Positions 49,768-63,600 of a stretch of DNA of 64,000 nucleotides are shown here, piece after piece. The first letter of the stretch is position 1. Each line of letters begins with the position of its first letter. Under the pieces are notes generated by a model that had not been told where the DNA came from, ran no database searches, and saw nothing but the letters and a program-made list of their open reading frames with translations. This stretch comes from Stratiolaelaps scimitus. Taxonomy: Eukaryota; Arthropoda; Arachnida; Mesostigmata; Laelapidae. Where the stretch lies: contig JABWDB010000016.1 in assembly GCA_019614645.1 (NCBI GenBank), forward strand, positions 5,332,001 to 5,396,000, read 5' to 3'. Position numbers and translations under genes: made by a program.

Positions 49768-50163
49768 CAGGAACAAATGAGGGAAAATTGTTCGTTTCGT
49801 TGTTTGGATGTTTGATATGCTCGTTTTTTTATAATTGCGTAGAAAGGCAATGGAAGCCGACGGATGGGTTTGTGCGCTATTTATTAAGAACAGAAAATAT
49901 ATAACAGAGTTACAGTTCGGACGTCTGCGAACGACCACGGTGGGAGAAAACGGCAAAACAACACGACGAGAAAAGTTATTGACACAATCAATACTGCAAC
50001 TCCTCATCATTCAATCAACAGAGATATGACAGACAACCACCACGACGGCAACAACAACAACAACTAACAGCAGCACACTAAACTCAAAATCATACACATC
50101 ACACGCAGAAAAAAATTACCGCTATTAGCTTCGGTGTTCAGTCATCGAATGGTATATGAGGAC

Positions 50164-50220
<57 letters not shown>

Positions 50221-53200
50221 TCCATGTGGAACTTACTGACCACGGTGTCAGTTGCAATAAAAAAGTCACTCACATTGTCCTCACATGTTATACGTATATA
50301 TATATATATATATATATATGGCCTACCGAAGAGAGAATAAGTCCTTTGGAACAACAACAACAACTCCTGCTCTTTCTCCTGATGATCGATGGGCATACAG
50401 ACAGACATTTGCATCTGAGGTCGCGCCCATTGTGGCTGCTGTATCCAATGGACAGTGGGTGTTTCGTGTCCGGCGCCGAGGACAGGGGACAATCAGTTTC
50501 TTTCGCCGGCTGGGACGACACACGCCCACACACACCCATGTACACACACTACACAATCTTCATAGTTGTAATAGCAGGTAGTTTTGACGCATGAGTTCTG
50601 ACAGAGTTGTCTATCTGGTCGACCTATTGTAGTTCGTATCAGCTGTCATCGTTAGCTGGAGCTCGCTGCTGCCTGACAGAGAGTAACTAGACCGATAAGC
50701 TCAACCACTCGAGTCCTGGTCAGCTTCGGCAGGGTTTAGGGCTTACCACCCGTTCGATTACTGATGTACGTGGCCTAACAACAACGACCACGGTTGCTGC
50801 TACCGCTAAGATGATTACTACTATACTACCACTACTGCGGCTACTATTAGTATTATTATTATTATTATTATTATTATTGACGAGTTGCATGCTATGATGA
50901 GTATGGACTCTAGATAGGCTGAGAGAGAGAGAGTGAATGATTTTGGCATGATAAGAACGAAATGCTTGGAAATGAACGTGTGAATGGGTAAAAAACTTAT
51001 TTGGCCGTACAATTCGATCGATGACTGATCATGACATGAGAGAGAGAGAGAGAGTGAATGGATGCGGGAATACAAGTTGCGTTCTGAACAGATCGGGATG
51101 ACGTGAATCGATGTCATCGCCGGGTTGGCGATATCAACAACAGAGACACAGAGAAAATAACCACCGATGACGACATACCGAAAGACGAAGTAAACAACCA
51201 CAACAGCAAACCATGAACAATAGCTACATCAAAACCAATCGAAACAGACAGATAACAAAATGAACGGGGCTGGTCTGTGTTATTTTGCTGTTAACTCCTC
51301 CTACAGCCACCCACCCACCCACCTCCCATCCCCCAATCCTTTCCCGGTGCTTGGGCGCAACGGCGGGAAGCAAGTCGTTCGTTTTATGACTGCCGACTAA
51401 TCCTCGAAACAACAACAGACAAACGAATCAGCAAATACAGTCATGCACACACGCAACGATGCGTTAACATTTGAAACTACGGTGACATCAACAACATCAA
51501 GGGCAAGGAAAGGAACACCGAGAAAGAAAAAAATCACAAAAAAAAAAATAGAGCAAATATTCGTTCGGACACGTTCAATCGTCTCTTGTCTCTTGAGGGC
51601 CGAACAGAAAATAGGTTGGTGGTCGTACGCGGAGCTATCCAGGCTTCTGGAGACATGGGGATATGTATTCCCGGGTCGGGGGCCGGCTTTGTCCTATGGC
51701 CTATTTGCGCTTTTCCACCCTGTACAATGGTAATAATAATAATAATAATGATAAATGGTAATAATGATCACAACTAGTAATGAGGAAAAACATAAGTCAT
51801 AATAATTAGGGTAATAATAATATACAATTAGAGAAAGAATTACAATATCTGCTCCTCGGAGATGACAGGCGTCGCATTGTGTGTAGCGGTACGACTGTGA
51901 TGGTAGATCAACCGAGCCTGATAATGTAATATAATGATAATGATATAATTTTATTAACAATTACAATAATAATAATGACGAGGTTAAAGCTTGATTGTGA
52001 GTTTGCTGCAGTTCATTTAGTGGTGTCGTTCAGCTGTCATTAAAATTCGCATCTTCAATCTGCAGGTGAACAACCAGCTGAGAATGAATAAAAGTCATTT
52101 AATTACGCCCTTTAATCAAGTGAGCAACGCATCCGTTTTGTGGACCTTGCACCGCCTTCGAATTTTTTCCTGTGCGCGTTAACAACTCAGCGAATGGACT
52201 AGCCTATAAAATACAGATGATTTTGTTTTGCGGAGGATTAGGACATATTATGCGGCGTTCCATTATGCGGGATACAATGTCTCGTTGTATTTCAAGCCTT
52301 GATCGTTAAACTCAATTTTCAGTGCATTTCTCGCACGTTCATTCATTAGCCGATTGTTCTTGAGCACGATACACGTGAACTAGATTCGGATGCTATTTAC
52401 ATCTGCGATTAGAGCCGTACAACACTGAGCGTTTACCTGTGGTTGCCTGCCAACGAAGCGAGGAAGTTTAGTGTGAACGTGTTGAATGAGACAACGTCAA
52501 AAACCAAAAAAAAAATGCTGAGAGAGAAATGCGCCACCGTTTTACCGAGGCAGATACGAGGCAGTTAACGCTGCGAAAAAAAATCTGTGTTCACCGGAAG
52601 CGAGCTGCTGTTGTCACTATCGTTTGTGAACAACGCTTGAACGAAGGAAACTTTGCTATTGATGAAAATGAGATGAAACGTCGACAAAATATACAAACGC
52701 TTACCCATACACACTTCGAGTAAAGACAACCCTCAGCATTCTTTCGTGGTACACCACAGCCGCACTCACAAGAGTAGCATCTATTCACATCTTGGAATCC
52801 ATCATAGCACAACTATACACCTGAGTTCACCTTTCAAACAATGACAACAGCCAGCCTATACGAATGACGAAACAGAAAGCAAACCACGCTGGATAGGGGG
52901 CAGACATATGGTGACGCATGGGGGGGGGGGGAACATCATCAACACATCAGGGCAGAGGGGATACACTGACATATAATGAAAAACCGGGCAAAATCGACAA
53001 AAAAAACACCAAGAACAAGAACAACAACACGAATACAATAACGAAATATGATACGCATCAGTAGAGCGCTCGGGTCGGCCGGTGACGCGGCGGCGTTGCG
53101 AGCGTGACGCCGAAGCGCACCGCTTATCGAGAGACTCTTCCTGACGAAGTTGTGCCAATAATAAGCGTGCCATTGCGCCAGAACCCTCAATAGCAACGAC

Positions 53201-54960
53201 AGGGCGATAGACACCAGCGATGATCGGGTGAAACAAGAGAAAAAATGAAAATCGAAAAACCCCAAAGATACAAAAAGAAAAGGAAACACGATCGAGCCGC
53301 CAAAAAAAAATCAGATGACAACAACCACAACGGTGACGACGCCCCGGATGCGAAACGCGTCTTGAGTTAAGCGATGCGCCGATAGGGGTTACTACGACAA
53401 ACGGTGTAAGATGCTGATGATAATCCGAAGAACAACAACCAACTTGAAAACAGCAGACAATAAACGCTTAATAAACAATAAACGAAACCATAAAGCAACA
53501 AGTGCAACAGAAGAAATTGTGCAAGAGACAACAAGGAAAAAGAGCCACTTTGACCGCTGCGCTGTTCAACCGGTTCCCGATTTCCCGCCGACTGGCTCCG
53601 CCCCGGGCGACCGACGATACAACAAAATACATTCCAATAAATATATTTTTATTTGTATGAAACAAAAAAAAAAGCGAGCGCGTTGTGTTTTTTCCGTTAG
53701 GACCAAAGCTGACACGTTTAGGGTTTGTTGGTCAGTGAGCGAATAGGTGGGAGGTCGGGTCATTTTGGGGGTCTGGCCTCTCGTACACGTGACACTGTAT
53801 CTGCATTTGGATTCATATCGTTTTTGTGTATTTATATCAATAGAGAAGATAAAGAAGAAGTGTAAAGACCGTAAAAATAGCGAAGCTACCTAGCTGTATA
53901 ACGTTGACGACGAAAAATTGAATCATTACGCTGTGTGCTGTGCATGCTTTGGGGAGTTTCGTAGCGAAGCAGAGCAAAAGTGTAATTTGCTATACATGTA
54001 ATGCGCGTATCTCTGCATTCAACTGTAAGCAGGCGGCACTCATTTAGCGACCGAGGCGATTGGGGATTGGGATTGGAGAATTGGGGGACTTCACTGATTA
54101 GCCAACAGCACAGCAAGATACATAGTGGGCAATGGGTGACTACTCGCCCAACTCTGGCCACTACTGATAGTGTGCTAATTAAGAATAGAGCATTATAGGC
54201 CTATAGGCAGGCCTACAGGTATGAGATGCCCCTCGATCATTAATCATGACTTAATTAAAATGGAATAATTAATTCTCCTGGAAGAAGCAGAAAGGTAACA
54301 ACGGATCAGGTAAGAGAACCTTTCTCCTCTCGTTCAATCTATCGATATCGGCACCGGAGGCTATCCAATCTGTTATTCACGTTCGGACGGTTCCGAAGAA
54401 ACTCTTCCAAGGCAGCGGTGACGATCTTGCGCGACAACAAGGAATGCATTTACTCGAAAATACTGTTTGATTCAATCAATATCATAATATTGTCTCAGGT
54501 ATTTCTTATTTTTTACAAGAACGGGTGCAATCTACTAGCTCCAGCGACGCCATAACATAACAAAGACAAGCTTAGATGCAATTCTGCATTGTTAACCGTT
54601 GCTAGATCTATCGGCCGACCGGGCCAGTTGTTCGGTCTATTCTTGTATCAAGGCACAAACCTTTTTCACTGTTGGCTCATTGGGACTCCTTTTTTTTGTG
54701 GATGTAGGTCTCATCGTCCCATATCGAAGTTACCTCATATTCAACCAGCGACGAAACGATTTAGAGTGAAGTCGAAAATTGAGGGGGGAACATTTGAAAA
54801 TCTGGCGCGAAACGCAAAACTGCACCGATTTGTCAACACTTAGAGATTATTTCTCGATGTTTACGGACTGACACAGGGGGATATGATCATTCTACAGAAC
54901 TCGCACTTTCCTGTGACGGAACACTTTGACGTATAGACGTTGTTTAGTAGCGTTCGCCGT
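49239..54960 (+). other. Simple-sequence-rich stretch, no gene recognised
   Basis: It contains long TA, GA and TTA runs and, between about 49.9 and 53.5 kb, plus-strand CAA/ACAAC-rich sequence with strand asymmetry. No homology, splice-consistent exons or codon structure is visible. A long 3'UTR or a non-coding RNA is possible. Confidence 0.35.
50166..50217. repeat. (TA)26 microsatellite
   Basis: An uninterrupted 52-bp alternating AT run, the longest in the window. A second TA run lies at about 50297-50320. Confidence 0.95.
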
Positions 54961-56149
54961 TTCGCCACGTCGCGAGCATGAAATAAATAAATAAAATAAA
55001 AGTAAATACACGTACACCCTGATCGACCCTTTATTAGTATAAGGTACAACAAACAAAGTTGATCAAGCAATTTTGATTTTCTTTCAGCTCCGATCCCACA
55101 AGCAGTTAACGCGTTAGGCACAATGAATACGCCCGATTGCCTACTCAACGAGATTTATTGGCCTGATATCTGTTACATGTATTATTATTATTATTATTAA
55201 TTTTTGGTATTTTTATTATTAATATTACAGTAAAACGATTTTACTTCGACTGGCTTACGTGATTTACACGTATAGTGGGTGCGTCTTTAGCGAGACGGCA
55301 TCACATAATAAAATTTCAGCAATTGCTCCGTGGCTCACGTAGTGCAACCCTCTATCGTTTTGTGTCTGGACCCCGACCTTTCTCACGTTAGCCATTTCTC
55401 GGCACTCATCCCGTACATAATATACACATAGTTCATATGAAGCTGCACAGCTATCAAATATCATGATTGTTTGGCTTAAACCTAATTGTCCCGCTTGCAT
55501 AAATCAATCATCTCGGCTCGCTCATCGTGTCCTAATAGCATCATAGCGAATCTAAGAGCGTCGTCAGTAATAACATAATCATATTTCATCTCTCTGGTAA
55601 ACAGATTATTTGCTCTTGGCAAACAAGGTAAGTTATAGGTAAGCTTTAGTAACTAAGCATAGAGCGTCATCGCTGAGAAGCACCCCAAATTTTCTATGCA
55701 CCCTGCAATAGGTCGTTCGAGTAAGATTTCGTATGGATTTGTTACACTGCTTGGTGGCACTGGCCTTTGAATTTCATGCGTTCGTCAGCAGATGGCGCTC
55801 CCTGCTGCTTACTGTGCTTAGCTGTCGCTTTGGCGCCATTCGCGGTCAGCTGTGTGTCCGTTTAAATTCCCCTCTGGACATTCGATTGCGTGCGATTTTA
55901 CGGGAATTTATATCCGCATAAATTCAGGTAGGATATCGAAATCATGGCCACTCGGTGGACGTTCGAGTCACAGTCACACGAGTGTCGCAAATCACCATTG
56001 CAAACTCGGATAGACAGAGTGTCAATTACTGACGAGATGTTTCGAACGCCAATGTGAAAATGTACCAATTAGCTGTAAATGTACCGCCGATTTTCATTCA
56101 TAGGCCATACGTGTTGCTGAACGCACGAGATCGTTAATAATGCTCTTTA
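54961..56149. other. Intergenic, no gene recognised
   Basis: A cluster of AATAAA hexamers at about 54978-55005 could end a plus-strand transcript. Near 55790 CAGATGGCGCTCC is YY1-like, and a donor-like CAGGTAGGA lies at about 55925. A non-coding first exon of ORC2 is therefore possible here. Confidence 0.35.
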
Positions 56150-56310
56150 GTTCGTTCTGTTCCGCCCGTCTGCTGTCGCTTGAATTTACCCGGAAGCCAT
56201 AGTCGTTTTTGCCGCTTACGATTCACGGAGGAGAGTTGATCTTTGTTGCGGCGTACTAGGTGGATCGTGTATCTTAATGTCATAACATAAAAGCAATATA
56301 ATAACTAGCA
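56150..56310 (+). promoter_or_regulatory. Candidate ORC2 promoter
   Basis: An ETS/GABP-type CCGGAAG at 56190-56196, a TTCCGCCCG near 56159 and CpG-richer sequence lie just upstream of the ORC2 first exon. This fits a housekeeping promoter. The start site itself is not defined. Confidence 0.4.
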
Positions 56311-56429
56311 ATGTCGGCGAAAAATACCTCACCGACAAATGGCACCAAGCTAACGGCTGCGTACCTCAGGTGCCCTGTTCCTTCGAGGATACGATCAGGA
56401 AAAGTCTCGAATACGATTTTCGGTGCAGC

Positions 56430-57697
56430 ATGGAGAACGGCGGGGTTCGGCCTCGGCGAAGTTGTGTCGCAAAACAGCAAGAACAAAGTCGAAAAGAACA
56501 GGCCAAATTTCAGCATGCTGCTATGGATAAGGACATCCATGATCAGGACGCCAACGATACAGGTAAGCTGAATAGCTTGATCCGCCCTCTTAGCCGTATG
56601 GCGAATGCACCGCGCTAATCTCGTGAGAGCTGGTTGAGTACACAATTCAAAGCTCGATATGAAAATACGCATAAGCGTACGAAAATCGTGGACACACCCG
56701 TGGTGGTATTCGTCCGCTTTAAAAATGTCTATGGATAATTACGCATGTTTCGACAGGTTTTTTTTCTCAATTCAATCAACAGCGTTGCGGGTACGATGCT
56801 TAAAATTGCTTTGAACTATATCAACAATATTTATCAGAGTAGCATTTTTCTTTTGCCAGCGATTTGACCAGGTCTCACTGGCAAATGCTGCTGGGGGAAA
56901 TTATTACGTTACGGACAAGCTGTGCTGTATTGTGTGTGTAAGCATGAGCAAACTCACAGGTGGCCAGTCATGAAGGAGCGGTTTCCCGTTTGAATGACAC
57001 ATATATCCAATAAGAAGCAAACTTTCTTCTATATAACATCGTAAATGTGAAATATATGCTTTGTGCTGATTGGATTTGAGAGTATATCTGTGTAATCAAG
57101 TGAAAACTGGACTTTACTTTTTGTAACAGAAAGGGTCTACAACTCTCTCTCTATTTTTCTAATTGTAACATTTGGTTCATTGAAAAGAAATGACCTACAG
57201 TGATGACACTGATGTCGACACCGAGCCCCTGGGCGAAATTGGGAACAATCCACAAACTCCATCCAAGAGAGGACCCGGTTCCGTTCTGTCGTCTGTTGGT
57301 AAAGAGATGTACAGCTTTGGATGTGTCCAATCGCCGACGGTGAAGGTCGCTAGCGGAATCAGAACGCCCTCGACAAGGTCGAGGAAGTCGACAGCACAGG
57401 TAAGAATCAGAATCCTTATTTATATCGTAGTGACCGTGGTTGAACCAACGAATATAATCGCTCAACCACATAGCCCGCGGTTAAGCAAGCAAGCATCCTT
57501 TTTCGGTTTGTGTTTTTGAATTGGGACAGCACAGCTTCAAAAACACAATGTAAAATCATTGCTCCTGCCTGTCTCGATGACTGAAACACATGAGGCGACA
57601 CAAAGTACTTTCACTGCAGTGTTTCCCTGTTCTTTCCTGTTAACATTGAGCATTTTTTGGCAGTTTATTTTATTATTGATATTGTCCTACTTACCCA

Positions 57698-57728
<31 letters not shown>

Positions 57729-60495
57729 GGATCCAGAATGAGCCGAGCACCTATTTCCGTTCAAATGACGCGAGCTATCTAATGCTTCAGGGGACACCGT
57801 CATCACGAACGCCGTCAAGACGCGGTGGTGCGAATAGCAGCACAGGAACACCCTCGTCTCGTGCTGGTGGACGAACACCTCGAGGTCGACTCGAGCCTAC
57901 AACTCCTCACGCTACAAGGCGCAAGATTGCAGCTCGTCTAGGTAAATCGAAGGAGGAGACGATCAACAATCATGTTGACTCGGAAGATAGCGACGATGAT
58001 GATGCGCCGGATGAGGACGACATGCTAGCTGAGGTAGGACACGAACAACCAGTTCGATGCTTGTATCCGCCATTAATATTCATAATAAGGAATTGCTCCG
58101 TTTTTGCTAGGGAGCGTAGGTCACTCAGATCTTATCTCTGGGCTATTCTGAACATTGGACATTTTCTATGCGTCTTTCCTTAGAATGACGACGACACGCT
58201 GAACGATTACTTCAGTCAGAACGTCCGGCAGAGGGGCGCTACAAAAGCAACCAGTGATCACACGATGGCAAAACTGGGCGCGGCAATGCTAAACGAGGAA
58301 CAGATTGCCGCTATACTGAAAAATCAGCGAGACATCCATTCGGGCCATCGAGAGAAAATTCTCAAGACACTATCGCGGAACTTCTCATTTTGGTCAGTGT
58401 CAACGATACGGTTCGGCTGAATGAGGCTTAACTTGTCGAGCTCGGGGAAATAAGTGCAAAATAATGTTCATATTCAGGTGCTTAAAGCAAAGTGAACCTT
58501 CGTATTTTGACAAAGCAAATTGATGTATGCGAAAGCATACATATAAACGAGGGATGAGCGGGATATTAAGACACTAATAATAGTGATTGTCCTCTGACAA
58601 TCCTCTGCTACGAACAAGGTAGAGAAAAGTATAGCAAAGGTGGCCCCGACAGATCCTCATAGTAATACCTAAAGGTTAAGAGCTGAGCCCTGTCAGATAG
58701 GGGAACAGCTGAGGGTCACAATGGTAATAATTAGTATTGTGAGTTACATAGAGATATATAGCCAAGATGGGAAGTTTCAACATCGTGTCACAGAAGTACA
58801 GCAAACGCCAGTCAATACGTAGTCACCTCGCGATGATATTGAAACAGGTTGCAATTGACTCTGGAAGGATCGAATCTACTTCTATACGGGCTTGGTTCGA
58901 AAGTGAAACTTATGAGCAACTTGGCGGACTACCTCGATAAAGAAGGCTATACAACCATGGTTATCCACGGATTCTTGTCGACATGCAGCCTACAAGAGAT
59001 CGTCACCAGCATTCTCGAGTTCGTCATCGAAGAGCGACCCAACGGAGTAGCAGGACTTCAGGCTCAGGTAAATTATTTATCTCCTTGTGGGTTTCGCATA
59101 GTAGGTAAATCTTTATTGCCTCATTAAAGGAACTGCAATTTTCTCACAATGCTCAGGTTCTCCTATAGGTCACTTAGTGATAGTATAGTATAGTGGTAGC
59201 AGTAATGGCAGCTAATGCCGACGGAGATGCTGGCTATTTCGATATTTACTAACGGGTCTATTTTAGGTGGACTTCATCTGTTCTTACTTCACTCGTCACG
59301 AGTCCCTTCATGTGTTCCTCCTGGTGAACTCCATCGACGCTCCGGCACTCACAAACCCTCGGATGCTTCAGGTGTTTGACTCATTGGCCTCTGCACCTCA
59401 GATTCATTTTGTGGGTAGCGTGAATCATATCAACGCTCCGCTGCTGTTCGACTTGAATCGGGCGAGCGCCATGAGGTAGAGGGGTTCACTGATCAGATAA
59501 ACACATACACATTATCATCAACCTGATACATCTGCATGGAAACAAGCGAAAATGCATCTCCTTTGTTCTTTCAGAGAAATGAAAGCATATCTCACACAGA
59601 ATAGTCAAATAAGTGTCATAAAATATCGCCAGACGATACAAAACGAGATTTAGACTAAAATTGAAGTAATATGGCCGTCGGTTTTAATGTAATGTGTCGC
59701 TTTTGTTGTTATTGTTTTATCAGATGGGTATGGCTTGATGCGACCACCTATGAGCCTTACGTGTTAGAGCTTTCATCAGAATCGCTTAAATGTTCGGCTG
59801 CCAATACTCTGTCATCTATCGAGCACGTGTTTGCGTCGCTTACAGCGAACGCTAAAAAGGTAGGTCACGCTAGTTAAGATGAGCCATTCAAACTTAAGGT
59901 GGTATTTGCCTACAGTGAAAGCAGTTGAAATCGGACGAGGATACGGGCGAGCATTTCGTCGAGCAACCACAGGCTATAATCCTGTCTTCAATGACCCTTT
60001 TTTCAACTGGACAACAACATTAAAATCACAATATTCGGAATAATGCAGAATAGGGGCCAGGGTACATATTAGTAATTATCAAAATAATAGTAATAATGAA
60101 ATATTATAAAAATGCCATAATTGTCCTCGTATTGGGAAAATACCGCGCGGCTTGTCTTCTCTTTTGGCCGCTTATTATTATTACTACTATTATTGTGTAA
60201 TGTTGTTCTTCAGGTGTTCATGATCATAGCCAACTACACGTTGGAGCAGTGCTCATTAGCGACTTCGTCCGCGAGCAATTCCTTCCGCGGTATGGCGTTC
60301 CAGGATTGCTATCGTATGTGCCGTGAAACATTCGTTGTCAACTCCGACCTAACTCTACGCACACAGCTCACTGAATTTGTGGATCATGACATGATTCGGA
60401 TAAAGAAAGGTCACGACGGCGTTGAATATCTCATCATACCATTAGCGAGAGAAACATTAGAGATTTTCGTACAGCAGCAAGAACAACTTTGCTGA
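56430..60495 (+). CDS. ORC2: Origin recognition complex subunit 2 (ORC2), eight coding exons
   Basis: Subunit of the six-protein complex that marks replication origins and loads MCM in G1. Exons are 56430-56562, 57188-57399, 57791-58033, 58184-58392, 58848-59067, 59267-59475, 59724-59859 and 60214-60495, with consistent phases (1, 0, 0, 2, 0, 2, 0), giving 547 residues against 577 in human. Residues 1-200 are disordered and charged, with TP/SP sites (PQTPSKR, GTPSSRTPSRR) suited to CDK phosphorylation, and an acidic run near 182-200. The AAA+-like fold starts around 265 (FWLQLTLEGSNLLLYGLGSK; the degenerate Walker region YGLGSK is at 279-284). The C-terminal winged helix ends with SDLTLRTQLTEF, DHDMIRIKKG and DGVEYLIIP, which is diagnostic for ORC2. 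The start at 56430 has a good context (A at -3, G at +4) and is the first in-frame ATG. The frame stays open upstream to about 56284 without an ATG, so an upstream coding exon cannot be excluded. Confidence 0.94.
57701..57729. repeat. (TA)n microsatellite in an ORC2 intron
   Basis: Alternating AT run of about 28 bp about 60 bp upstream of the acceptor of exon 57791. Confidence 0.95.
58633..58719 (+). repeat. Dispersed repeat, inverted relative to the copy at 26976-27060
   Basis: GGTGGCCCCGACAG ... CCTCATAGTAATACCTAAAG ... CTGTCAGATAGGGGAACAGC is the reverse complement of 26976-27060 with few differences over about 85 bp. It lies in the ORC2 intron between 58392 and 58848. Confidence 0.8.
59103..59180 (+). 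repeat. Dispersed repeat family 2, copy 3
   Basis: TAAATCTTTATTGCCTCATT ... GGAACTGCAATTTTC, then ACAATGCTCAGG and CTATAGGTCAC, is the most diverged of the three copies (others at 4229 and 33184). It lies in an ORC2 intron. Confidence 0.6.
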
Positions 60496-60596
60496 TTATT
60501 TTCAAGAGGAATCGATGTACATGAAGGTGATCACAGTGGCGTAAAAGGGTTCCCTTAACTCGGGTACGGGTGTGAAGGTATCTAGCAGGACTCTGC

Positions 60597-60600
<4 letters not shown>

Positions 60601-60632
<32 letters not shown>
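60601..60632. repeat. (TA)n microsatellite in the ORC2 3'UTR
   Basis: Alternating AT run of about 32 bp between the stop codon (60495) and the candidate poly(A) signal. Confidence 0.95.
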
Positions 60633-60636
<4 letters not shown>

Positions 60637-60682
60637 GTATATTTGGAGTACTCATATTTGATCCGGGAAGACATATAGTAAT

Positions 60683-60688
60683 AATAAA
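60683..60688 (+). terminator. Candidate ORC2 poly(A) signal
   Basis: AATAAA lies 188 bp after the TGA stop and is the first such hexamer downstream. Confidence 0.5.
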
Positions 60689-63600
60689 TGGTAGCCGATA
60701 TCAATTTGACTTGATAATACACTGGCTTGCATTTTAGTTTCATATATAAATTACATAGCGTGAACATTTTGCAAATTATGGAAACCTTCGTCAGTTAATT
60801 AATCGTTTTGATGTAACCTCCACCCAGAAATCGTGCAACTAACGTGGACTAACGTCATGTGCCCGTTCCTCATATTAAAGTTAGGTTTTTAACTTATTGA
60901 TAAGTATGGCATGTACAAGTCGGTAGTTCGTGAGAACGTTTCACATAATAGATTAACTATGAGAAATAGTAACCTACGGAAGGTTGTTGTTGTTTCCCTT
61001 AAAAATAATTCCTAATTATTGTATGTTTGAATAAAGGTATCTGTAATTTCGAGTTTTCCCCCTACCATTCAATCTATAACCGGTGCGAAATTGCTATAGT
61101 CGAATATATCAGCGAGTACAGCGATACCATACGTGTTCGTGCTCTGTATTGGTATGCCATAGATCGCGAACGGCCGTTGTATTGCATTGAATCTTGGTCG
61201 TGCGTCACCGCGCCACCTTCCATACGTTTCTGTAGCTATAACGTACGTCCTAACCTACGTATTTTAGGTTAGGATTCTAAATGACACCAATTTCACGAAC
61301 ACCTTTTTATCAACATTCTTTCGGCAGATAGATCAAACAATCCTTCTTAATTAATAGAGGAACAACAACATAATATATGCAAGGTCTCGGATGGCGGAGG
61401 TGCCGGCTAAGTCAGCGATTAAAGCTGCATAAGAAATATATATGAAGGGTACAAAGATCAAAGATAGCGGCAACTTCGTCAGCAGGGTCTTGAGTCCTTT
61501 ATTCGTCCACTCTCCGAAGTTTTATTGACATTATTTCTTACGATCTGCTTTGCATCTTCCAACCGTTCAACATAACCCCTCTCCGATCAATCAACATCAC
61601 CACATCATTTCCTCAGTATCAGCCTCAGTGTCATCGTATACTAATTATAATAACAATTATAATCATCATCTATGGATAAGATCGCCTTTCTCTCTCTCTC
61701 TCTCGCGCTCTCTATTTCCTTCCATCTCTTAGCATTACCGTTGATGCTTTCCTTCTTCACATATATTTTTAATTAGTAATTGTCTCTATTGTTATCATAT
61801 TTCCAGCGTATCAATATAGCTAATCATCGTCTCGTCGTGTACTTCTCCTCATGTGACGTGCCACATATAGATCCTATATAATAATAAGAATAATAACAGT
61901 AATAATAATAAGAACTCGAACATGGTTGCTCTGACGGCGAGTAGACACTTCGTCAACGATATCTCTTCGCATGTTTTGCCGTTTTAACTCAATACAAACC
62001 TTGAAGATCGTCTCGGCGTTCACATTCGTGTTGTCTGTGCTCCAACTAATAGTTGCGATTGTTCTTCTTGAGGCCCGTTTCCGTTCTCTCGTTGTTCGAC
62101 AAACTTACTCGAGTCTCCAATTTATCACCATATTGTATCCTCTGTCTACTTGTTGCATTACTCTGTCTCTAGCTCTGTTGCATTATGATTGTTGCTGCTG
62201 TTGTTGTTGTTGGTTACTTCTTTTTTATATTATTATTATTGTCATTATCGCATGGCACCATCATCAGCATCACTGACATGATAGCTTGTTGTAATAACGT
62301 CCGGCAATCTCGTACCTAGATCATCCTGTATAGCCAGCCACATATCTGTGTTTCTGTCCTTATGTCCTTGTCATTATTGGCCGTTATTGTTGTTGTTGTC
62401 GTCGTCGACGTGATCTTACGCATTCGTATCCGATGTTGTGTTGGTAAAAAGCAGAATCAATTGGACTCTCTCTGTCTCTCTCGCACTCTCGCAGTGTAGA
62501 TTTCCGGGAGTAGCAGTGCTAACAGTGTTTCACAGTTCGTTTTTCCGACCTCCGAGAACGATGGTGTTATTATATCTATCCTCGTAGGTTCCTTCCACAG
62601 CAGACTCAGTTGTCATTTTCGTTCTTGAGGTGGCGGTGGCAGTTGGTCCTTTCGTTGTTGTTGTTGTTGTCATTCTGGCGTTGTTCCTTAATGCTTGTCG
62701 ATTTATCGTCTGTTGGTGGTTGACTCCAACGTTGTTGTCGTCGTTGTTGTTCTTGCTGTGTTGTGCTAAGCAGCGTCCGTCTGAGTGCAAAATTCGAGGG
62801 CCGCCAACGGAATGAGTTTCCCTATTTTGCTGGTAATCCCGATGTGAATCCCAATGAGTGTGTGAGCGTTCGTCTCCTGTGTAGGTCGTCGGTGGTATTA
62901 TATATATATATATATATAATATGTTGTTGATATGTTGGGACTTCCGTTGCTCTCTTCCCACTTCGGGACCCGTGTTTCTTTTTAGTTGCAATCATTCTAA
63001 CTGTTCTGTGATTTTCTCAGATAGTGATCGCCTATCGTTATGATTGATGGCATGATATTCGCTGTTTCAATTTCGACAGTTGCTCTTCATTTAAAAGTAG
63101 AACACAATTCACTAAAGTTGGGGAACAGGACATATCGTGTGCAAGGACCTACCCCCGTGGTACGGTTGCTGCCTATGATGACACTAGTCCATTATGTATC
63201 TGGATTTACCTGCAGATTGGAGCTAGCTATTTGCTACATATGATCTGTTTAATTGATGACAATATCAACAGAAGATTCGACTTGCATCCTGCGAAACATT
63301 CTGAACACAGACAACAACGAAACTATGTCGACGCAATGCATTTGCATTTGCGTGGCAGCGGGGCGCTCAATCGTAGTAACATAGATCACCGTAGATTGTC
63401 TTAATCATCGCCGTGATCACTATCGATCAAACTATACGTACTGAATGCGTGAGCACGGAGATCACGGTGGCACTCCACGGGGGGGCTCGGGAGGAGTGGG
63501 ATAATGGATGTTGTGACGATCACCGTCGAACGGCGGTAGATCACGCTCCATTGTATGTCCACTTGTCACCGCATCGTCATTAGAAGCGGCCCGAATTGAA

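Noticed and set aside
61971..62276. Hydrophobic 101-codon frame resembling a membrane protein
   Set aside because: Hydrophobicity comes from TGT/ATT simple repeats; no conserved features.
62530..62991. Minus-strand open frame of 153 codons
   Set aside because: Built from a TA microsatellite and GTT/CAA-type repeats; no splice context, domain or conserved motif.
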